Part shown: positions 23,441-35,744 of the stretch, piece by piece
How positions within the stretch are numbered: the first letter of the stretch is position 1
Layout of the letters: every line of letters begins with the position of its first letter
Program-made: the position numbers and the translations under genes
Notes under the pieces: model-generated
Seen by the model: the letters and a program-made list of their open reading frames with translations, nothing else
Databases searched by the model: none
Told to the model about the DNA's origin: nothing
Source: Prunella strophiata
Taxonomy: Eukaryota > Chordata > Aves > Passeriformes > Prunellidae
DNA length: 64,000 bases
Direction of reading: 5' to 3'
Assembly (NCBI GenBank): GCA_036583965.1
Contig: JAZBQD010000025.1
Location: 13,036,300-13,100,299, forward strand

Positions 23441-24477
23441 TCTCCTCAGGCTGCGCGGCCCTGGGGGTGCCCCCGAGCCCCAGCCCTGCTCTGCCCCAGC
23501 CCCCGGCCGTGCCAGGAGGGCCCCCCAGCCCAGGACAGGGTTGGGGTGCCTGGCTGAGCCCCTGCCCTGCTGTGCCCCTTCCCAGCACGGTGGAACGCTC
23601 CTCAGCTTCGCCTCTCCTGCCTCGTGTAAGTGAAACATTTGGTTTTGTGACACTTTCCTTAATTATGGGAGCTAATGACAAAACCATTGTGACAAATGAC
23701 TCAGCTTTTGATAGTGAAGTTAATTAATTCTGAAGTTAGAGCCTCCATCGGAGTATCTGGAGAAGCCCGATTAGGAAGTGTGCTCACCCAGCGTGACACG
23801 GGCCCCGGGAACGCGGCTCCCCGTGACAGCCAGCCAGGTAAAACCCTCCCAGGAGGGAGGGCCCGTCTGCCCGGAGCCAGGGGATTAAAGGCCAGGCCTC
23901 CCGGTGCTTGCCTGCGGCTCCATCCCTGCATCCATCACATGCACCCAGGGAGCACAGCCTCGTTAATGTTGGACCGAGTGACCAGGAGCAGCTCTGCTTT
24001 GGGCGCTGACCTTCAAGAGCGTCTCCCCGAAGCCATCTTTCATCTCTTTCATTTGCATTACAATCCTGTTTGCCTCATTATTCCTTATCCACTCCTTCTT
24101 CAAAGGATTTAAATCAAATCAATTAAATTGTGGCAGGCTGGAGCAGCAGTGAACCTTTCCTCGTGGCTCAGAGTGGTCCGGCTGGACCTGACTACAGAAT
24201 GGGTTTAATCTTCTGCTATTTGTTCTTTTATTGCTTCTGGGCTGCCCCTGCCCCCGGATGCCTTTGTTCCCTGTCCATCCTTCCACCCATCCCATGCAGG
24301 CACGCTCCATCAGCAGCCTGGTCCTTGTCTGACCTTGGGGAAGGGATTCTCTTCAGGGGGATGGGGAGCTGCTGCCCACAGAACAGCTGTGGGAGCCCCG
24401 GGGCACTGCCATGATGCCTGCTGTCCTGTGCCATCCCTTCCCACCTCCTCTGCTCGTTTTGTCTGCCCAGGGAGCCA

Positions 24478-24745
24478 AAGGATCACGGAATCACTCGGGT
24501 TGGAAACGCTCCCTAAGCCCATCGTGTTCAACTGCTCCTGCAGCACTGCCAAGGCCACCACTAACCCATGATCCTGTCCATGATCTGCACGGCTTTTAAA
24601 TCCCTCCAGCTGTGGGCCTCTACCACTTGCCAACCCTTTCAGTGAGGAAATTTTCCCAAATGTCCAATTTAACCCCCCCCCCGGTGCAAATCGAGGCTGT
24701 TTCCCCTTGTCCTGTCCCTTGTTCCCTGGGAGAAGAGACCAAGCC
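24478..24745 (-). mobile_element. CR1 LINE 3'-end fragment, older type
   Basis: ATCACGGAATCACTCGGGTT at the left, then a CACTGCCAAGGCCACCACTA block, CCTTTCAGTGAGGAAATTTT and CCTTGTCCTGTCCCTTGTTC, are the antisense 3' region of CR1. This is a different subfamily from the other copies in the window and more diverged. Confidence 0.85.
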
Positions 24746-25656
24746 CCAGCTGCACCCTCCTGTCAGGGAGCCACAGTGTCAGCAGAGGGGGGAAATGCAG
24801 GAGGAGCATCACAAGGGGGGGCAAAGCCCCGGATCTGGGCACCAGCTGCTGCCAGAGCGCTCGCCCAGGCCCGGAAGATGCGTGGTGCTGGCCCACACAC
24901 GGCCACCCCTGCTCCCTCAGCAACTCTCAGAATAAAGAGGCTTAATCAGAATGGATTTCTGTTCCTCCCCTGCTATTTTTACTGCTACTCAACTGTCGGA
25001 AATCCAGCAGGGAGAGCAGAGCTGGTGGGGAATTGCACCAGCCTGCACCGAGCCAGCCGGCCCGTGCCACGGGGCACGCGTGGCACTGCTGGCACCCCTG
25101 GCAGCACACAGCCAGGGACAGCCCAGCCTCACCACTGGAGTCCTGCTGCAGCCAGGGGATTGCAGCCAGCGCTCCCAAAGTGGTGCAGATATAAATAATC
25201 CCCTGGTGGGAGTGGGGAAGGATGAACACATGTGAAGGCTCCTGAGTCCTCATCCCCTGGCAGCCCCCGGGGGCAGGAGGATGAACTGAAGGCTGGGCAG
25301 GGCTGGGGCACCTCCCCACATCCCTAATGACCCAAACTCGCCTTGGCTCAGCCTCTCTTCCTTCAAGGAAAAACCTAATCCAGCTAGGGATTATTTCTGA
25401 CTGCTTACTTCCTGTCACTTTGCCAATTTAAATGCAGCAGAGCTTTCATCGCTGGATTTGGGAGGACAAAGCCCAACAGATCTCGGGTTAGGACATTTTT
25501 GCCTGCAAGGACAGCTTTTTGCTTGCAAGAGTTGTACAGTCTTTGCAGCATGGGCTGGATTTTTTTATTTGTTTCTACTTTGCCCAGCACAGTAGGGTCC
25601 AGGTCCAGGAGCAGGAGGATGATGATGGACAGGGCAGGGAGCAGGGAGAGGTGATG

Positions 25657-25691
25657 GAGCTGGAGCTGGAGCTGGAGCTGGAGCTGGAGGA
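25657..25691. repeat. (GGAGCT)n
   Basis: About six perfect hexamers. The tract is intergenic. Confidence 0.9.
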
Positions 25692-26144
25692 GCCCAGGCT
25701 GCCCTGCTCAGGGTGCCAGGCCGTGACCCTGCAGTCTGAGTTCAGAGCAGGATACCAAGGTCACCAAATTGTCATTGGTCCCAAACCTTGGTGAAGCCCA
25801 GGGGAGGCCAGAGCTGCGAGCTCGCTGCTGGAGCTGCCACTCCATTGCTGGAGCAGTGAGAGGGGTGCAGGGGTGTCCCCACCTCCAGCCCCACAGGGGC
25901 CAACACGATCTGACACGGACTTTGCTTCTGTTGGAGCTCGCTTTGTTCAAAGCCTAGGAAACGGTACATGTGCACTCTGCTCACACCTACACACGCTGTG
26001 TTAAAATAACACAATTAAGGCTGCAAAATCCCCCACTCACAAGGCAATTTGCAGCCCCTCAGCTGTGGGTGGGAGATATCTTTGCTGCCTCTGCGCGGGC
26101 CGGGGGCCGGGCGGGGTGCTGGCGTCAGGCGCTGGTGCCAGCGG

Positions 26145-26196
26145 GGACGGGCAGGGCTGCCAGGGCTGCCAGGGCTGCCAGGGCTGCCAGGGCTGG
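26145..26196. repeat. (GGGCTGCCA) 10-bp repeat
   Basis: Five tandem GGGCTGCCAG units of about 10 bp. Confidence 0.9.
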
Positions 26197-26359
26197 CACG
26201 AGCAGGGGCGTCGTGAGGCAGATGTCCCACAGAACTCGGCCTTTCCCTGCGCCGTGCTCTGAGCCTCCTTCGTGGTGCCCACGGGATTGCTCAGAGCCAG
26301 GGGCTTGGGAGAACCGTGAGGAGCAACTTCGTACAGAGGCAGCTGGAGACAGGACAAGA

Positions 26360-26632
26360 GGGGATGGTTTTGAATTAAAACAGGAGAGATTCATAGTGAA
26401 TATCAGGAGGAAGCTCTTCTCTGGGAGGGTGGGCAGGCCCTGGCACAGAGTGCCCAGAGCAGCTGGGGCTGCCCCTGGATCCCTGGCAGTGCCCAAGGCC
26501 AGGCTGGACATTGGGGCTGGGAGCAGCCTGGCACAGTGGAAGGTGTCCCTGCCCATGGCAGGGGTGGCACTGGATGATCTTTAGGATTCCTTCCAGCCCA
26601 AACCATTCTGGGTTCTGTGGTTCTGTGCCCAG
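26360..26632 (+). mobile_element. CR1 LINE 3'-end fragment
   Basis: The sense-strand order is typical: GGAGGAAGCTCTTCTCTGGG, TGCCCAGAGCAGCTGGGGCT, CCCTGGCAGTGCCCAAGGCC, GGAAGGTGTCCCTGCCCATG. It ends in degenerate ATTCTGGGTTCTGTGGTTCTGTG octamers, which are the CR1 3' terminus. Confidence 0.9.
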
Positions 26633-27559
26633 TGTCCCAGTGCAGCCATGCCCAGTGTCCAGTCTGTGACACCAAGGTGTGACCTGGGAACCACCGTGTG
26701 CCTCTGCCAGTGCCACTCCCCAAAACTCAGAAGCAATAACCCCTCCTCAAAAAACGCCCAGGAAGCCCCCCTGTGCTGCAGGGTGGGTGGGTGGGTGCTG
26801 CTGACCCCAGCCCCTGTGTCCCACCCTCGCCCTCCTCAGGGGGCTGTGTCCCCTCCCAACCCCCGAGCTCTGCAGATGGCAGCGCTGGGAAGCAGGAGCT
26901 GTGTGCCCGGCCAGCCTGGGCAGAGCTGCACCGCCCCCAGCCCGAGCTGGGAGCGGGCACGGGGCCCGTGGGGAAGCAGGGCATGAACCGGGGTGATCCG
27001 GAGCCGGGAGCAGGCGGGGCAGCGATCAGCGCGCCCTGCCTGGGCAGCGGCACCAGCCCTGATTGCAGGCTGAGGAGCTACTTCATTTTCGCATTCTTAA
27101 TTTCTCCGTACCTTCCTAATTCTCTGTTTGCCTTTTTGGAGTAAATAACTAGTATTTCCATGTGAGTGCACGCAGATGAGGCTGGGGAAGCAGACGCCGC
27201 CGTGTAAATCAGTCTCTTTCCCGTCTCAGCGCGGCCCTGGCAGGACCGTGAGTGCCAGAGGTGAGTGTATTCCAGGGCTCGTTGGAAAGGTCGCGTGAGT
27301 CACGGGCTCATCCAAGCGGCTGAGGGCTGGTTCAGGGAGATGAGGAGACGGCGCAGAGGGAGAGGCCGGGGGGGTTAACTGCTGGGAATGGTGCAGGAGT
27401 GGCTTGTGGGTACGAGGGATGTTCCAGGCTGCTCAGCTCCTGCGCAGGGGATAAACACCGGGCTGCCGGGGCAGGGACAGCTCCGTGGCAGCGCGGGCAG
27501 GCGCTGTGCCCTCCCTGGGCTCCGCTGCGTGGGTGTGTGGCCCCCAGCCCCTCGTCCCA

Positions 27560-28336
27560 GTGCCACCGGTGCCCGGTACCGGTGCAGCAGCTCAGGCGCT
27601 GAGCGGGGGGGACTCGGGGAACCGAGCGGCCCCAGCCGGGGGCTGGTGCGGGTGGGTGACTGTCCCTGGGGCGGTGCTGGCACTCCGGGGGGATTTCCAC
27701 CGGTCCGTGTCCCGGGACAGTCCCGGTCCGGCCCCAGGATCCCGGCGGTCCCCGGGGCGGTCACGGTCTCGGTGCCCCGGTCCCCGCTCAGTCCCGGCAC
27801 CCAGTGCTGGGATCCCCCCGCCCAGTCCGGCTTTTCTCGTCGGGCCCCTCTCCCCTTCTCCCGGGCCAGTCCCGATCCCAGCAGCCCGGGCTGGGGTTCC
27901 CGGGGCAGTCGCGGTCGCGGTCCCCGCCCAGTCCCGGCTGCCCGGGCTGGGTTTCCCGTCCCGGTCCCGGTTCCCCGGTGCGGGCCGCTGTCCCCGCCGG
28001 CAGCGGGCGGGGGGCGGTGTCCCGGCGGCGCAGCCCCCCGCGGGTCCCGCCCCCCGCTGCCCCCCGCCCCCGCCGCCCCCCGCCGCTGCCTTGGCCGGGC
28101 GGCGCGGGGGAGGCGCCGGGAGAGGCGGCGGGAGCGCACGGCGGAGCCGCTCCGCGGGCTGCGCTCCGCGGGCTGCGCTCGGGCCATGCCTGCCGCGCTG
28201 CCCGGGGCCGGGCCGCCCCGCTCCGCGCCGCCGCGGGGGGCCCGGCTCTCCGCCGCCCGCGGGGGCATGAGGCGGCGGGCGGCGGGCGGCGGCGCCGGCC
28301 CTTCCCCTGCGAGCCGCCGCCGGAGGATGAAGCAGC
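27560..28336 (+). promoter_or_regulatory. CACNG3: CACNG3 promoter / 5' UTR in CpG island
   Basis: GC content and CpG density rise steeply from about 27,560 and stay high through the first exon to about 28,560, with GC-box-like words (GGGCGG-type, for example GGGCGGGGGGCGG near 28,008). No TATA box was recognised, as usual for CpG-island promoters. The transcription start cannot be fixed from sequence. The 5' UTR is probably within 28,100-28,336, with a short out-of-frame upstream ATG at 28,327. Confidence 0.7.
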
Positions 28337-28547
28337 ATGAGGATGTGTGACAGAGGCGTCCAGATGCTCGTCACCACGGTGGGAGCCTTCGCAGCCTTCA
28401 GCCTGATGACCATCGCCGTGGGCACCGACTACTGGCTCTACTCGCGCGGCGTGTGCAGGACTAAGTCCATGAGCGACAACGACACGAGCCGCAAGAACGA
28501 GGAGGTGATGACCCACTCGGGGCTCTGGAGGACGTGCTGCCTGGAAG
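28337..28547 (+). CDS. CACNG3: CACNG3 coding exon 1 (TARP gamma-3, TM1 and start of extracellular loop)
   Basis: This exon encodes residues 1-70 plus the first base of codon 71, starting [25 protein letters not shown]3 is a four-helix claudin-fold membrane protein that traffics AMPA-type glutamate receptors and modulates their gating at synapses. Visible features are transmembrane segment 1 (about residues 8-29), the N-glycosylation sequon NDT (48-50) and the claudin-family signature GLWRTCC (62-68). The N-terminus matches human CACNG3 as I recall it rather than CACNG2. The start is the first in-frame ATG after a GC-rich leader. The donor is GAAG|GTACCG. The exon is 211 nt, the usual first coding exon length for this subfamily. 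Confidence 0.97.
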
Positions 28548-29989
28548 GTACCGACCCCCGCGGCCCCAAAACTTCGGGGGGAAGGGTTGCATCGCGGGAC
28601 CCCCCCACCCCAGATCCGGGCCCCCGGCGAGCGGCGCGTCCCGCGGCCATCCGAGCGCCCGCGGCCGCCCCCTGCCCGGGCACTCGCGTGTGGCACCGAG
28701 CCGGAACCTCAGGGGGGCCGGGGCAGCGGCTCCGCGGCTCCCCCCGTGCTGGGCACCGGCGCTGGACCCCGCGCTGTGTCCTCCCGGCGAGCTCCGGGCT
28801 GAGGGCCACAGGTCCCTCTCCCGATCAGCAGTGTGGGGGTGAGAGGCCGCGGCCGCTGCCCCTCTCCGAGGCTCCGCGGCCCCGCGTCCCTGTCACCGGG
28901 GGGAACCCAGGCGCCTCCATCCCCGAGCCCCAGCTCCAGCGGCAGCCCTTTCCCCGGGAGCAGCACGGGGGGCAGGGTGGGCGGGCTGCTGCCCACGCGC
29001 AGCTCGTCCCCACGGCCGGGCAGTCCCACGGCCGGGCAGTCCCAGCACGGCTGCCCCACGGCCCAGCTCCGCCTGCCCGGCCTCGCCGCTTCCCTCCCGC
29101 AGCAGCGCCTGCCTGGCGAGGCCCCAGCAGCTGCCGCCCTCCTGCAGCACCGGCCACCATTCGGGGCAGTTTTGCCCCAGAGCTGCTGCTCGAGGTGTTC
29201 CTGAGCACCCACAGGCTGTGCTTAAAGATGAGCTTTGACAGAGCCAGGTGCTGGCACCTGCGCAGCAAAAAATGGCCGATGGCATCACCCCGGGCCCTAA
29301 GTTTGGCAGCGAGTGGCAGCAGCGGTGCCCGGGGTGCCCAGGAGAACCTGCCCCCCTGCCCTGTGGGGCCCTGGCGCTGTCAGAGCGCCCCAGCCCCCGA
29401 GCGACCCCTCCAGAGGAGGGGGCAGGCGAGCCACGGCGCCGAGCTGCTCCTGCACGTTGGAAAGTTCTCGGTGAGTCACGGCTGCAGAAATACCCTGTCT
29501 GCTCCTGGTGCTCGCTCCTAAACCCGGGGAAGTCACTCAGGGCTTTCTTATTGATTCAAGGAGGGTTTGGACCATGCTCTAATTCCATAATAAATAATTT
29601 GAGATAATCTGTCTCTCCTCTTGGGCTGAGGGAGCCAAGGAGGCAGGAGCCAGGGATGTGAAAGATGGGATCGCTGGAGGCATGAGTAATATCTAAAATT
29701 CTTCGGGTTGCTACCTGTATTTTTTTTTCAGCCAATGTTTTCTGTTTCCCTCACTGTGATCAATCACTGCTTTGGAAGGAGCCAGAGAGGCCCCGCTGCC
29801 CTGGGCACAGCTCACTCGGGAAAGGGCTTGGCAGTGCCATGGCAGAGCTCAGAGCTGGATCCCAGCCCTGCACCCCGAGCCTGGGCACGGGGCTGGGAGC
29901 AGCAGGGCACGGGCTGGCCGTGGGCTCAGCACTCCCTGTGCCACGTCCTGCCCCGCGCTGCTGCTCTGAGAGCTGCGGGAGTGGGAGCG

Positions 29990-30640
29990 GGGCCGTGCGG
30001 GGCCGTGCGGGGCTCGGGCCGTGCCTGGGGCTGCGGTGCCCGCCAGGGACAGGGAGGGTGCCAGCCTGTGCCCGGGGGGAGCACGTGGGGCTGCGATGGT
30101 GCTGGGGGACGTGCTGGGGCTGCTCGTCCCCTTCCCGAGTTCTGCAGCCTCGCAGGCTGTTACCCAGATGCGGAGCTGGCGAGGGAAAACTTCCCCGGCC
30201 GAGCCGCGCAGGGCTCAGGAGCCGGAGCGGGGGAAGGACCGTGCTGGCCCGGGGAGCGCTGGGGCAGAGCCCCGGAGCTGTCGGGGGCGCAGGGGCAGCC
30301 AGGCCCCGCCTGCCCGCTGCTTTCCGTGCGCTCGGCGCGCCGGGCTCGGAGCAGGCACAGAGCCTCCATCCCCGAGCCGGGACCGAGCTCTGTCGCAGGG
30401 GCCGCTCCTCCTGCGGTGCACAAAAATTAAAAATCGCTGCTTCCAGCGCTGAGCAGCGCTCCCTGCCCCCGGCAGCCGCCTCAGCCCGGAGCGTGCGGCG
30501 GGGGCGGAATCGCGCGTGGGGCGCCGGGGCTCGCGTGGCTCCGCGGAGCGCCCGGCGCCGGCTCCGCGCTCCGAGCATCCCCGGCGGCCCCGGCGCAGCG
30601 CCTGCGTGGGAGCCGCGCACCACGTGAGCGTCACAAGCCC
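29990..30640. promoter_or_regulatory. Intragenic CpG-rich block in CACNG3 intron 1
   Basis: CpG density is high over about 650 bp, ending in CGCGCACCACGTGAGCGTCA (E-box CACGTG at about 30,622). It is about 1.5 kb inside the intron and separate from the first-exon island. It could be an alternative promoter or enhancer. No coding exon was recognised after it. Confidence 0.45.
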
Positions 30641-32239
30641 TTCGGGAGAGCGGATAAATCCTGAATGGAGCCGCCGCAGACCCAAGGAGAGCCACCCACT
30701 CCGGGAAACACAAATTAGCGGCTGACTCAATAGCTGGAGCCCGGGCAGGTGTTTCCAGCCTGCTGGGCCGCGATAGCCCGCTCGGAATGGCAGCCTCTGG
30801 ATGCTGGCTCTCGCTTTTACAAGGTGTGAACGCTCGGCAGGTGTCCCCTCTGTGTCCGGCTCAGGTGTGACCGGCACTGGCCGGTGTGTGTCCCCCGTGG
30901 CTGTCCCGGTGTCACTTGTTGTCCTGTGTGCCTGCTGTGCTGGTTTGGAAGGGAGGGAAGCACACGGCGCTTTGGGCAGAGAGCTGAAGTTGAGAAATAG
31001 CTGCTTAGGCTGGTGGTGTTTTCAAGAAAGTAACAGAACTTTGGTTTTCATCAAACTTAATTAAATTCAGCGTCATTAAATGCAGCATCATTAAATGCAG
31101 GGAGGCTCCGTGTCCTCCCTGCTGCGTGGTGTAGATTGGGACTGGCTCCATGGCATCATGCGGATCTGAACAGGCAGAAGGAGCAGGAGGATTTGGCCAA
31201 GGCTGCTCCAAATACCATATTTTAAGGCGATGTGGTACTTTTCCTTTCCTCCTTCATTTCCCTCATCAGAATAAAGTGCTCTGTCATTTCTGGAGGAGGC
31301 CAAGTGTTGCTCTGCCTGCCTCCCTCACAGAGGATGCTCAGCATCCTGCACTCCTCTGGGGAGGGATTTGGGGTGTTCTGCAGGGGACACGGACATCCTC
31401 TGTCCCAGGGCTGTCCTTTGGCTGAGCTCATCCCCTCGGGCCCATCCTGGCCCCTCCAGTGTCCCCCAGAGCAGCTCCAGCACAGCCTTTGCCAGCCAGC
31501 AGCTCCTCCCTGCTGAGCCTGGGGAGCTTTCAGGGCTGCTCTTTGGGGATGACCCTGTCTGCATTTACACAGAATATTGCAGCTACCACCAGCTGCCCCC
31601 ACAGCCCCCAGGACCCTGCCCAGTCCTTTCTGCACCTGACCTGCAGCTCGGTGGTGGGTGGATGGTCACTCCTGGAGGCTGCACCCCAGGCTGATCAGCC
31701 AAGTCCCTGGGCTTCCACTGGAGAGCTCGAGAGCTCCTCCAGCTCCCCTTGGGCACAAGGAATAACCTCTGCTACCTGGGTCTCCTGTGGCCATACAGGG
31801 GCTGTCTGTCCATGTCTGCCTGCTGTGGGTCTGGCTGCACACTGAGGTCACTGAGCCCCTCACAGGGAGTCCCCAGAGTGCTGGGACCCCCAGCCCATCC
31901 CGTGGGACTGGGCAGCAGCTCCTACCCCCAAACTGGAACTGGTTCCTCACTCCCAGTCCTTGGGGCTGGCTGTATGGAGATGGCCATGGCTGAATGAGCC
32001 CGAGGTTCTGAGCTGCCCAAACCTGCCTGAGCCACCTCCCTCATTCATCAATATTCCCATCAGTCTTTTCTCTGCCATCTCCCTGTTTTATCCCAATTAT
32101 TTCATGTTTTATTCAATACTCTCAATGAAGGTGTTGCCATAGCTCAGTGCTGTCCTCGTAACAGGCAGTCCTGTGCAGGAGCATCCCCTGGATGGAGGGA
32201 CTGTCTGTGAGCTCCCAGCCCCAGTAATAAAGTGCTGTT

Positions 32240-32410
32240 GATTCTGCATAATACAGGTCTTTAACTTTTTCAGGAGAGCTAAATCAAATACCCTGTGGAA
32301 CTCTTAAATGTATTATGTTACTGACTTCCTTTATCAACTGGATTTGTAACTATATCAGGAAAAATTTATGAACTTTGATAAATCTGTTTTCCACGAGGCT
32401 GTTTGACATT
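32240..32410. other. AT-rich, repeat-free island
   Basis: An AT-rich stretch (for example TGTATTATGTTACTGACTTC) within GC-rich intron, with no repeat or mobile-element signature. It is a candidate conserved element on composition only. Confidence 0.25.
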
Positions 32411-33478
32411 TGCCTCCTCCTCCATTCCCAGCTCTGCTAACCCATGGGCGGTGCTGGGACACAGCTCCTGCCACTGCCCATCCCATCCCTCCTGGCATTA
32501 CACCAGCTTCTCCCTTCTTCTAGAAATTCAACAGAATGCCAAGGTTTATTAAAATCCATTTTAGATCTTCAGAAGCCTTCTCAGCCCGTTCTCTGAATGC
32601 TCCTGGGAGGAAGTTCTCCAGCCCTCCTGGTTCTGTGTTTACACTTTGCAGTGGCTGCTCAGCATCCCCCCAGCTCCTGCCAGAACCCGGGAGCCTGTTT
32701 GTCTCCAAGTACAGAACAGAAGTATCTGATGAATAAATAAGCATGTGTCACTTCTGCTCCGTGACTGACAGCTACACTGCCATGATGCAGCCGTGCTTTA
32801 CACCGCCAGGAAAGCTCCTTCCAGCACAACCACGGAACTCCTCCTTGTTGTGCCTTGACCTTGCAGCTGCAGATTTATTTTAACTGATCCCATCAGCTCC
32901 TCCATCAGCCACTTTGTGTGTGGCCTGCTACTTCCCACATCAAAGTCCCCGATTTTTAATTTTTTAATTCAATTTCCCATTCCTCTTTCCAGTGGGCCCT
33001 GCAGGGGTGTGAGGAAAGCACCTGCCCTTGCTCCTGAGTTTCCATTTTCCCTGTTGGTTTTGTCCTGGCTGGTTTTGGCTCTGCTGAGCTGAGCTGGGTC
33101 ACAGTGAAGGCATTAAATCGGGCTGGAAGCTGCTGCCCTGGCTGGGCACCAGCTCTTCCCCCCCTCCAGCTCCTCTCAGCCCTCTGAGTGAGGCCAAGCA
33201 GAGAATTTCCCCAAGGTGACAGCAAGATTGTTTCTGTTAGAAAGTTATTATCTTTAATTTTTAAAAGCGCCAAGCAAATGTCCCTGAGATTGCAATCACC
33301 CATGATGGAGCACTTTTTCTCACTGCTCATTATGGGCAGGTATTTAAGGAGCTGCTCATCCTGTTCCTCTGTCTGGTCAGTGGCTGTGACAGATTCTCAT
33401 CACCACCCCAACGTGCCACCCCTCAGCAGTGCCCGGTCCAGCTGGGTGCCAGTGCTGGTGATGGTGGGGCTGCCAGGC

Positions 33479-33514
33479 CACGCTGACCACGCTGACCACG
33501 CTGACCACGCTGCC
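33479..33514. repeat. (CACGCTGAC) 10-bp repeat
   Basis: Four tandem units of CACGCTGACC. Confidence 0.85.
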
Positions 33515-35744
33515 CAGCACCCCTGGCATGGCTCCCCACAGTGCCCCCAGCCATGGCTCTGCCCAGGGATGGCAGCTGTGGGGCAGGGGTCACAGGTGGG
33601 GATGGTCAGCGTGGGCAGGGTGGGATGGGCAGCCAGGTGGGAAGGGGGTGTGCTCTTTGCCACCTGAGGGCTGGCAGGTGTTGATTTTCCTGTGTGATGG
33701 AGATGCAGGGTGTGAAGGAGGCACATGAGGAGAGGTGAAGGTGGAGAGGGACAGTTACCTGTTTGAGAGCACCTGGTGGGATTACCAGGCTGCAGTTTAA
33801 CCCAGTGAGACTTTCCATCAGGACAGGCTGGAGCAGGGACAGCCCAGCCCTGGCACCTATGCCACACAGCACAGAACACGTGCCCTGGGCACGGGGCTCT
33901 GCGAGGGGCACCCACAGCACCCAGCACAGCCTCGGGCTCAGGGAATCCCTGCGCCTGCCTCGGTGGAGGATGTACTGGATAAAAGTGAATTACTGTCCTC
34001 TGATGGAGATGGAAATGAGGCTGGCTGGACCCTCGGGCTGCTCCAGACCCATGTTCTTGTGGCTCACGGCCAAATGCCACGAGTCATAAGAATCCTTCTG
34101 GGCACGGAGGGTCTCTCTCGTGCCCCTGCCAGCTGGCACCGTGGCTCCGAGCAGCCGTGCCTGCAGCTCCAGGGCTGTTGGAGAGTGGCCGGGGAGGAGC
34201 CGTGCCTCAGCTCGCTGCCACCGGCTCTGCTGTGAGCACAGGGTGCAAAATTCACCCTCCTGGGATGCTGCGGTGTTTTCTGGGCAAAAATCCTGACTTG
34301 GGTGGGTTAAAGAGCCGGCTCCCTCAGTGCCTGCGAGCAGCACGTGATGAGTAAAATGCTGCGAACAGCTCAGAATCAGGCATTTACTGCTGCATAGGCG
34401 TGGTGCAGAGCCTGTCATCTCCGGAGCTGTTCCGTGTAATAGAGGTGGAAGGCTGAATTTGAATGAGGCTCGAGTGGTTTTTTTGCCATGCAAGGTCACT
34501 GGCTCCACGCCGGCTGTAAATAATGAGGGATGGCTGCCCAAGGCCGGGGGCTGCGGTGTGGGGAGGTGCCCGCGGGTGGACCCTGGGGTCCTGGGGCTCC
34601 CGGCGAGGTGGGCACCGGCCGGGAGGTGCCAGCGCTGACTGGAGCAGCCAGGGAGCGATGCCCGGCTCCGCTGCCAAGAGCTGCGTGGCCTTTGGTGAAT
34701 CCCTTCTCTCAGCAGGAGTTTCGCCGTCTGTAAGGTGAAGCCGGGCGCGTTCAGCAGTGCTCGCCTCCCACGGCTCCCGGGCATCCCCCGCTGCCCGCGG
34801 GGCGATGCCCGCCCGTGCCCCTGGCACAGCCCCAGGGCACTGCCCAGGGACAGGCCGGGTGCGGAGACCTGTCGTGCTCTGCTCCGGGATGAGCTGAGGC
34901 GAGCCCTGAGCATTAATCTTGCTCAGTGCCCCTCGCCCTCCGTGGCTCCTGTTCACTTGGGTTTCACCATGGATTTTTAATGAACGCAGCATGCACTTCA
35001 TAAATAGACAGTAACCTCCTTTTTCGGGAAAACCAAAAATGCTCTGAAACTTATATCAATGCACTAACCCGTCGGTGTGGGGGGCTGCTGCCCGAGGGGT
35101 CCCGCTTGGCACGGGGCTCTCCCTGCCTCCCCTGCTGCCAGGGGGCAGCTGCCGGGCATCCACTGCCATCAACAGCAGCTGCTGGGCTGGGGCAGCTCCA
35201 GTGAAAGGTGCCCCCCGTTCCTGAGCGCCTGCAAAGTGCCCGCAGGGAGGTGGGGAGGGCGTGGGGAGGGGTCTTTCCCCTCTGCCCACTGCCTGCTCCC
35301 TTTGCAGAAGGGCTGCTCCCCTTTCCAGCTGGGCTCCAACGCCTCCAACCCACTTCAATCTTCGGAGTGACCCTCGGAAGGAGATCCCCTGGAGCTGGTG
35401 GAGGCATTTTGGGTCAGTGCTCGGTGTGGAGAGGCGGGGGGTGGGTTTCACGCCTGCCCTGAGGGTCCCGGCTGGGTTTGCTGGGGCTGATGGGCTCCGC
35501 TGCGGGGTTCTGGGGAGCTTTCCTGGGGGTGAGGAGCCGGGAGCCGCTGGCTCTGCGCGGTCCCACGCGGGCTGGGGGAGCCGGGGGAGTGCAGCAGCTC
35601 CAGAAAAGGGCTCTGACTAAGAAGCCACCCGCTGTGATAAGGAATGACAGCGCCGGGTGACAACGGGTGGCTGTCCCTCGGCGAGTGCGCGCTGCCAGCC
35701 TGCGGCGGGGCGGAGGCTCCGCAGGCTGTGCGGGGAGGGGCAGG

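Larger units (their letters stand above)
22690..27560. other. Intergenic region PRKCB-CACNG3
   Basis: No gene was recognised. A GC- and CpG-rich block lies at about 22,740-23,220, short tandem repeats at 23,355-23,440, 25,657-25,691 and 26,145-26,195, and CR1 fragments at 24,478 and 26,360. AT-rich patches at about 23,640-23,740 and 24,030-24,130 hold no repeats. Confidence 0.75.

Noticed and set aside
28337..29521. A 394-codon single-exon protein starting at the CACNG3 ATG
   Set aside because: Only the first 70 codons match CACNG3. The rest is read-through past a clear GT donor at 28548, and the true continuation is at 51688.
30920..31330. Possible endogenous retrovirus LTR in CACNG3 intron 1
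   Set aside because: Words such as AATAAAG near 31,270 suggested an LTR, but no TG...CA ends, primer-binding site or second copy could be seen.
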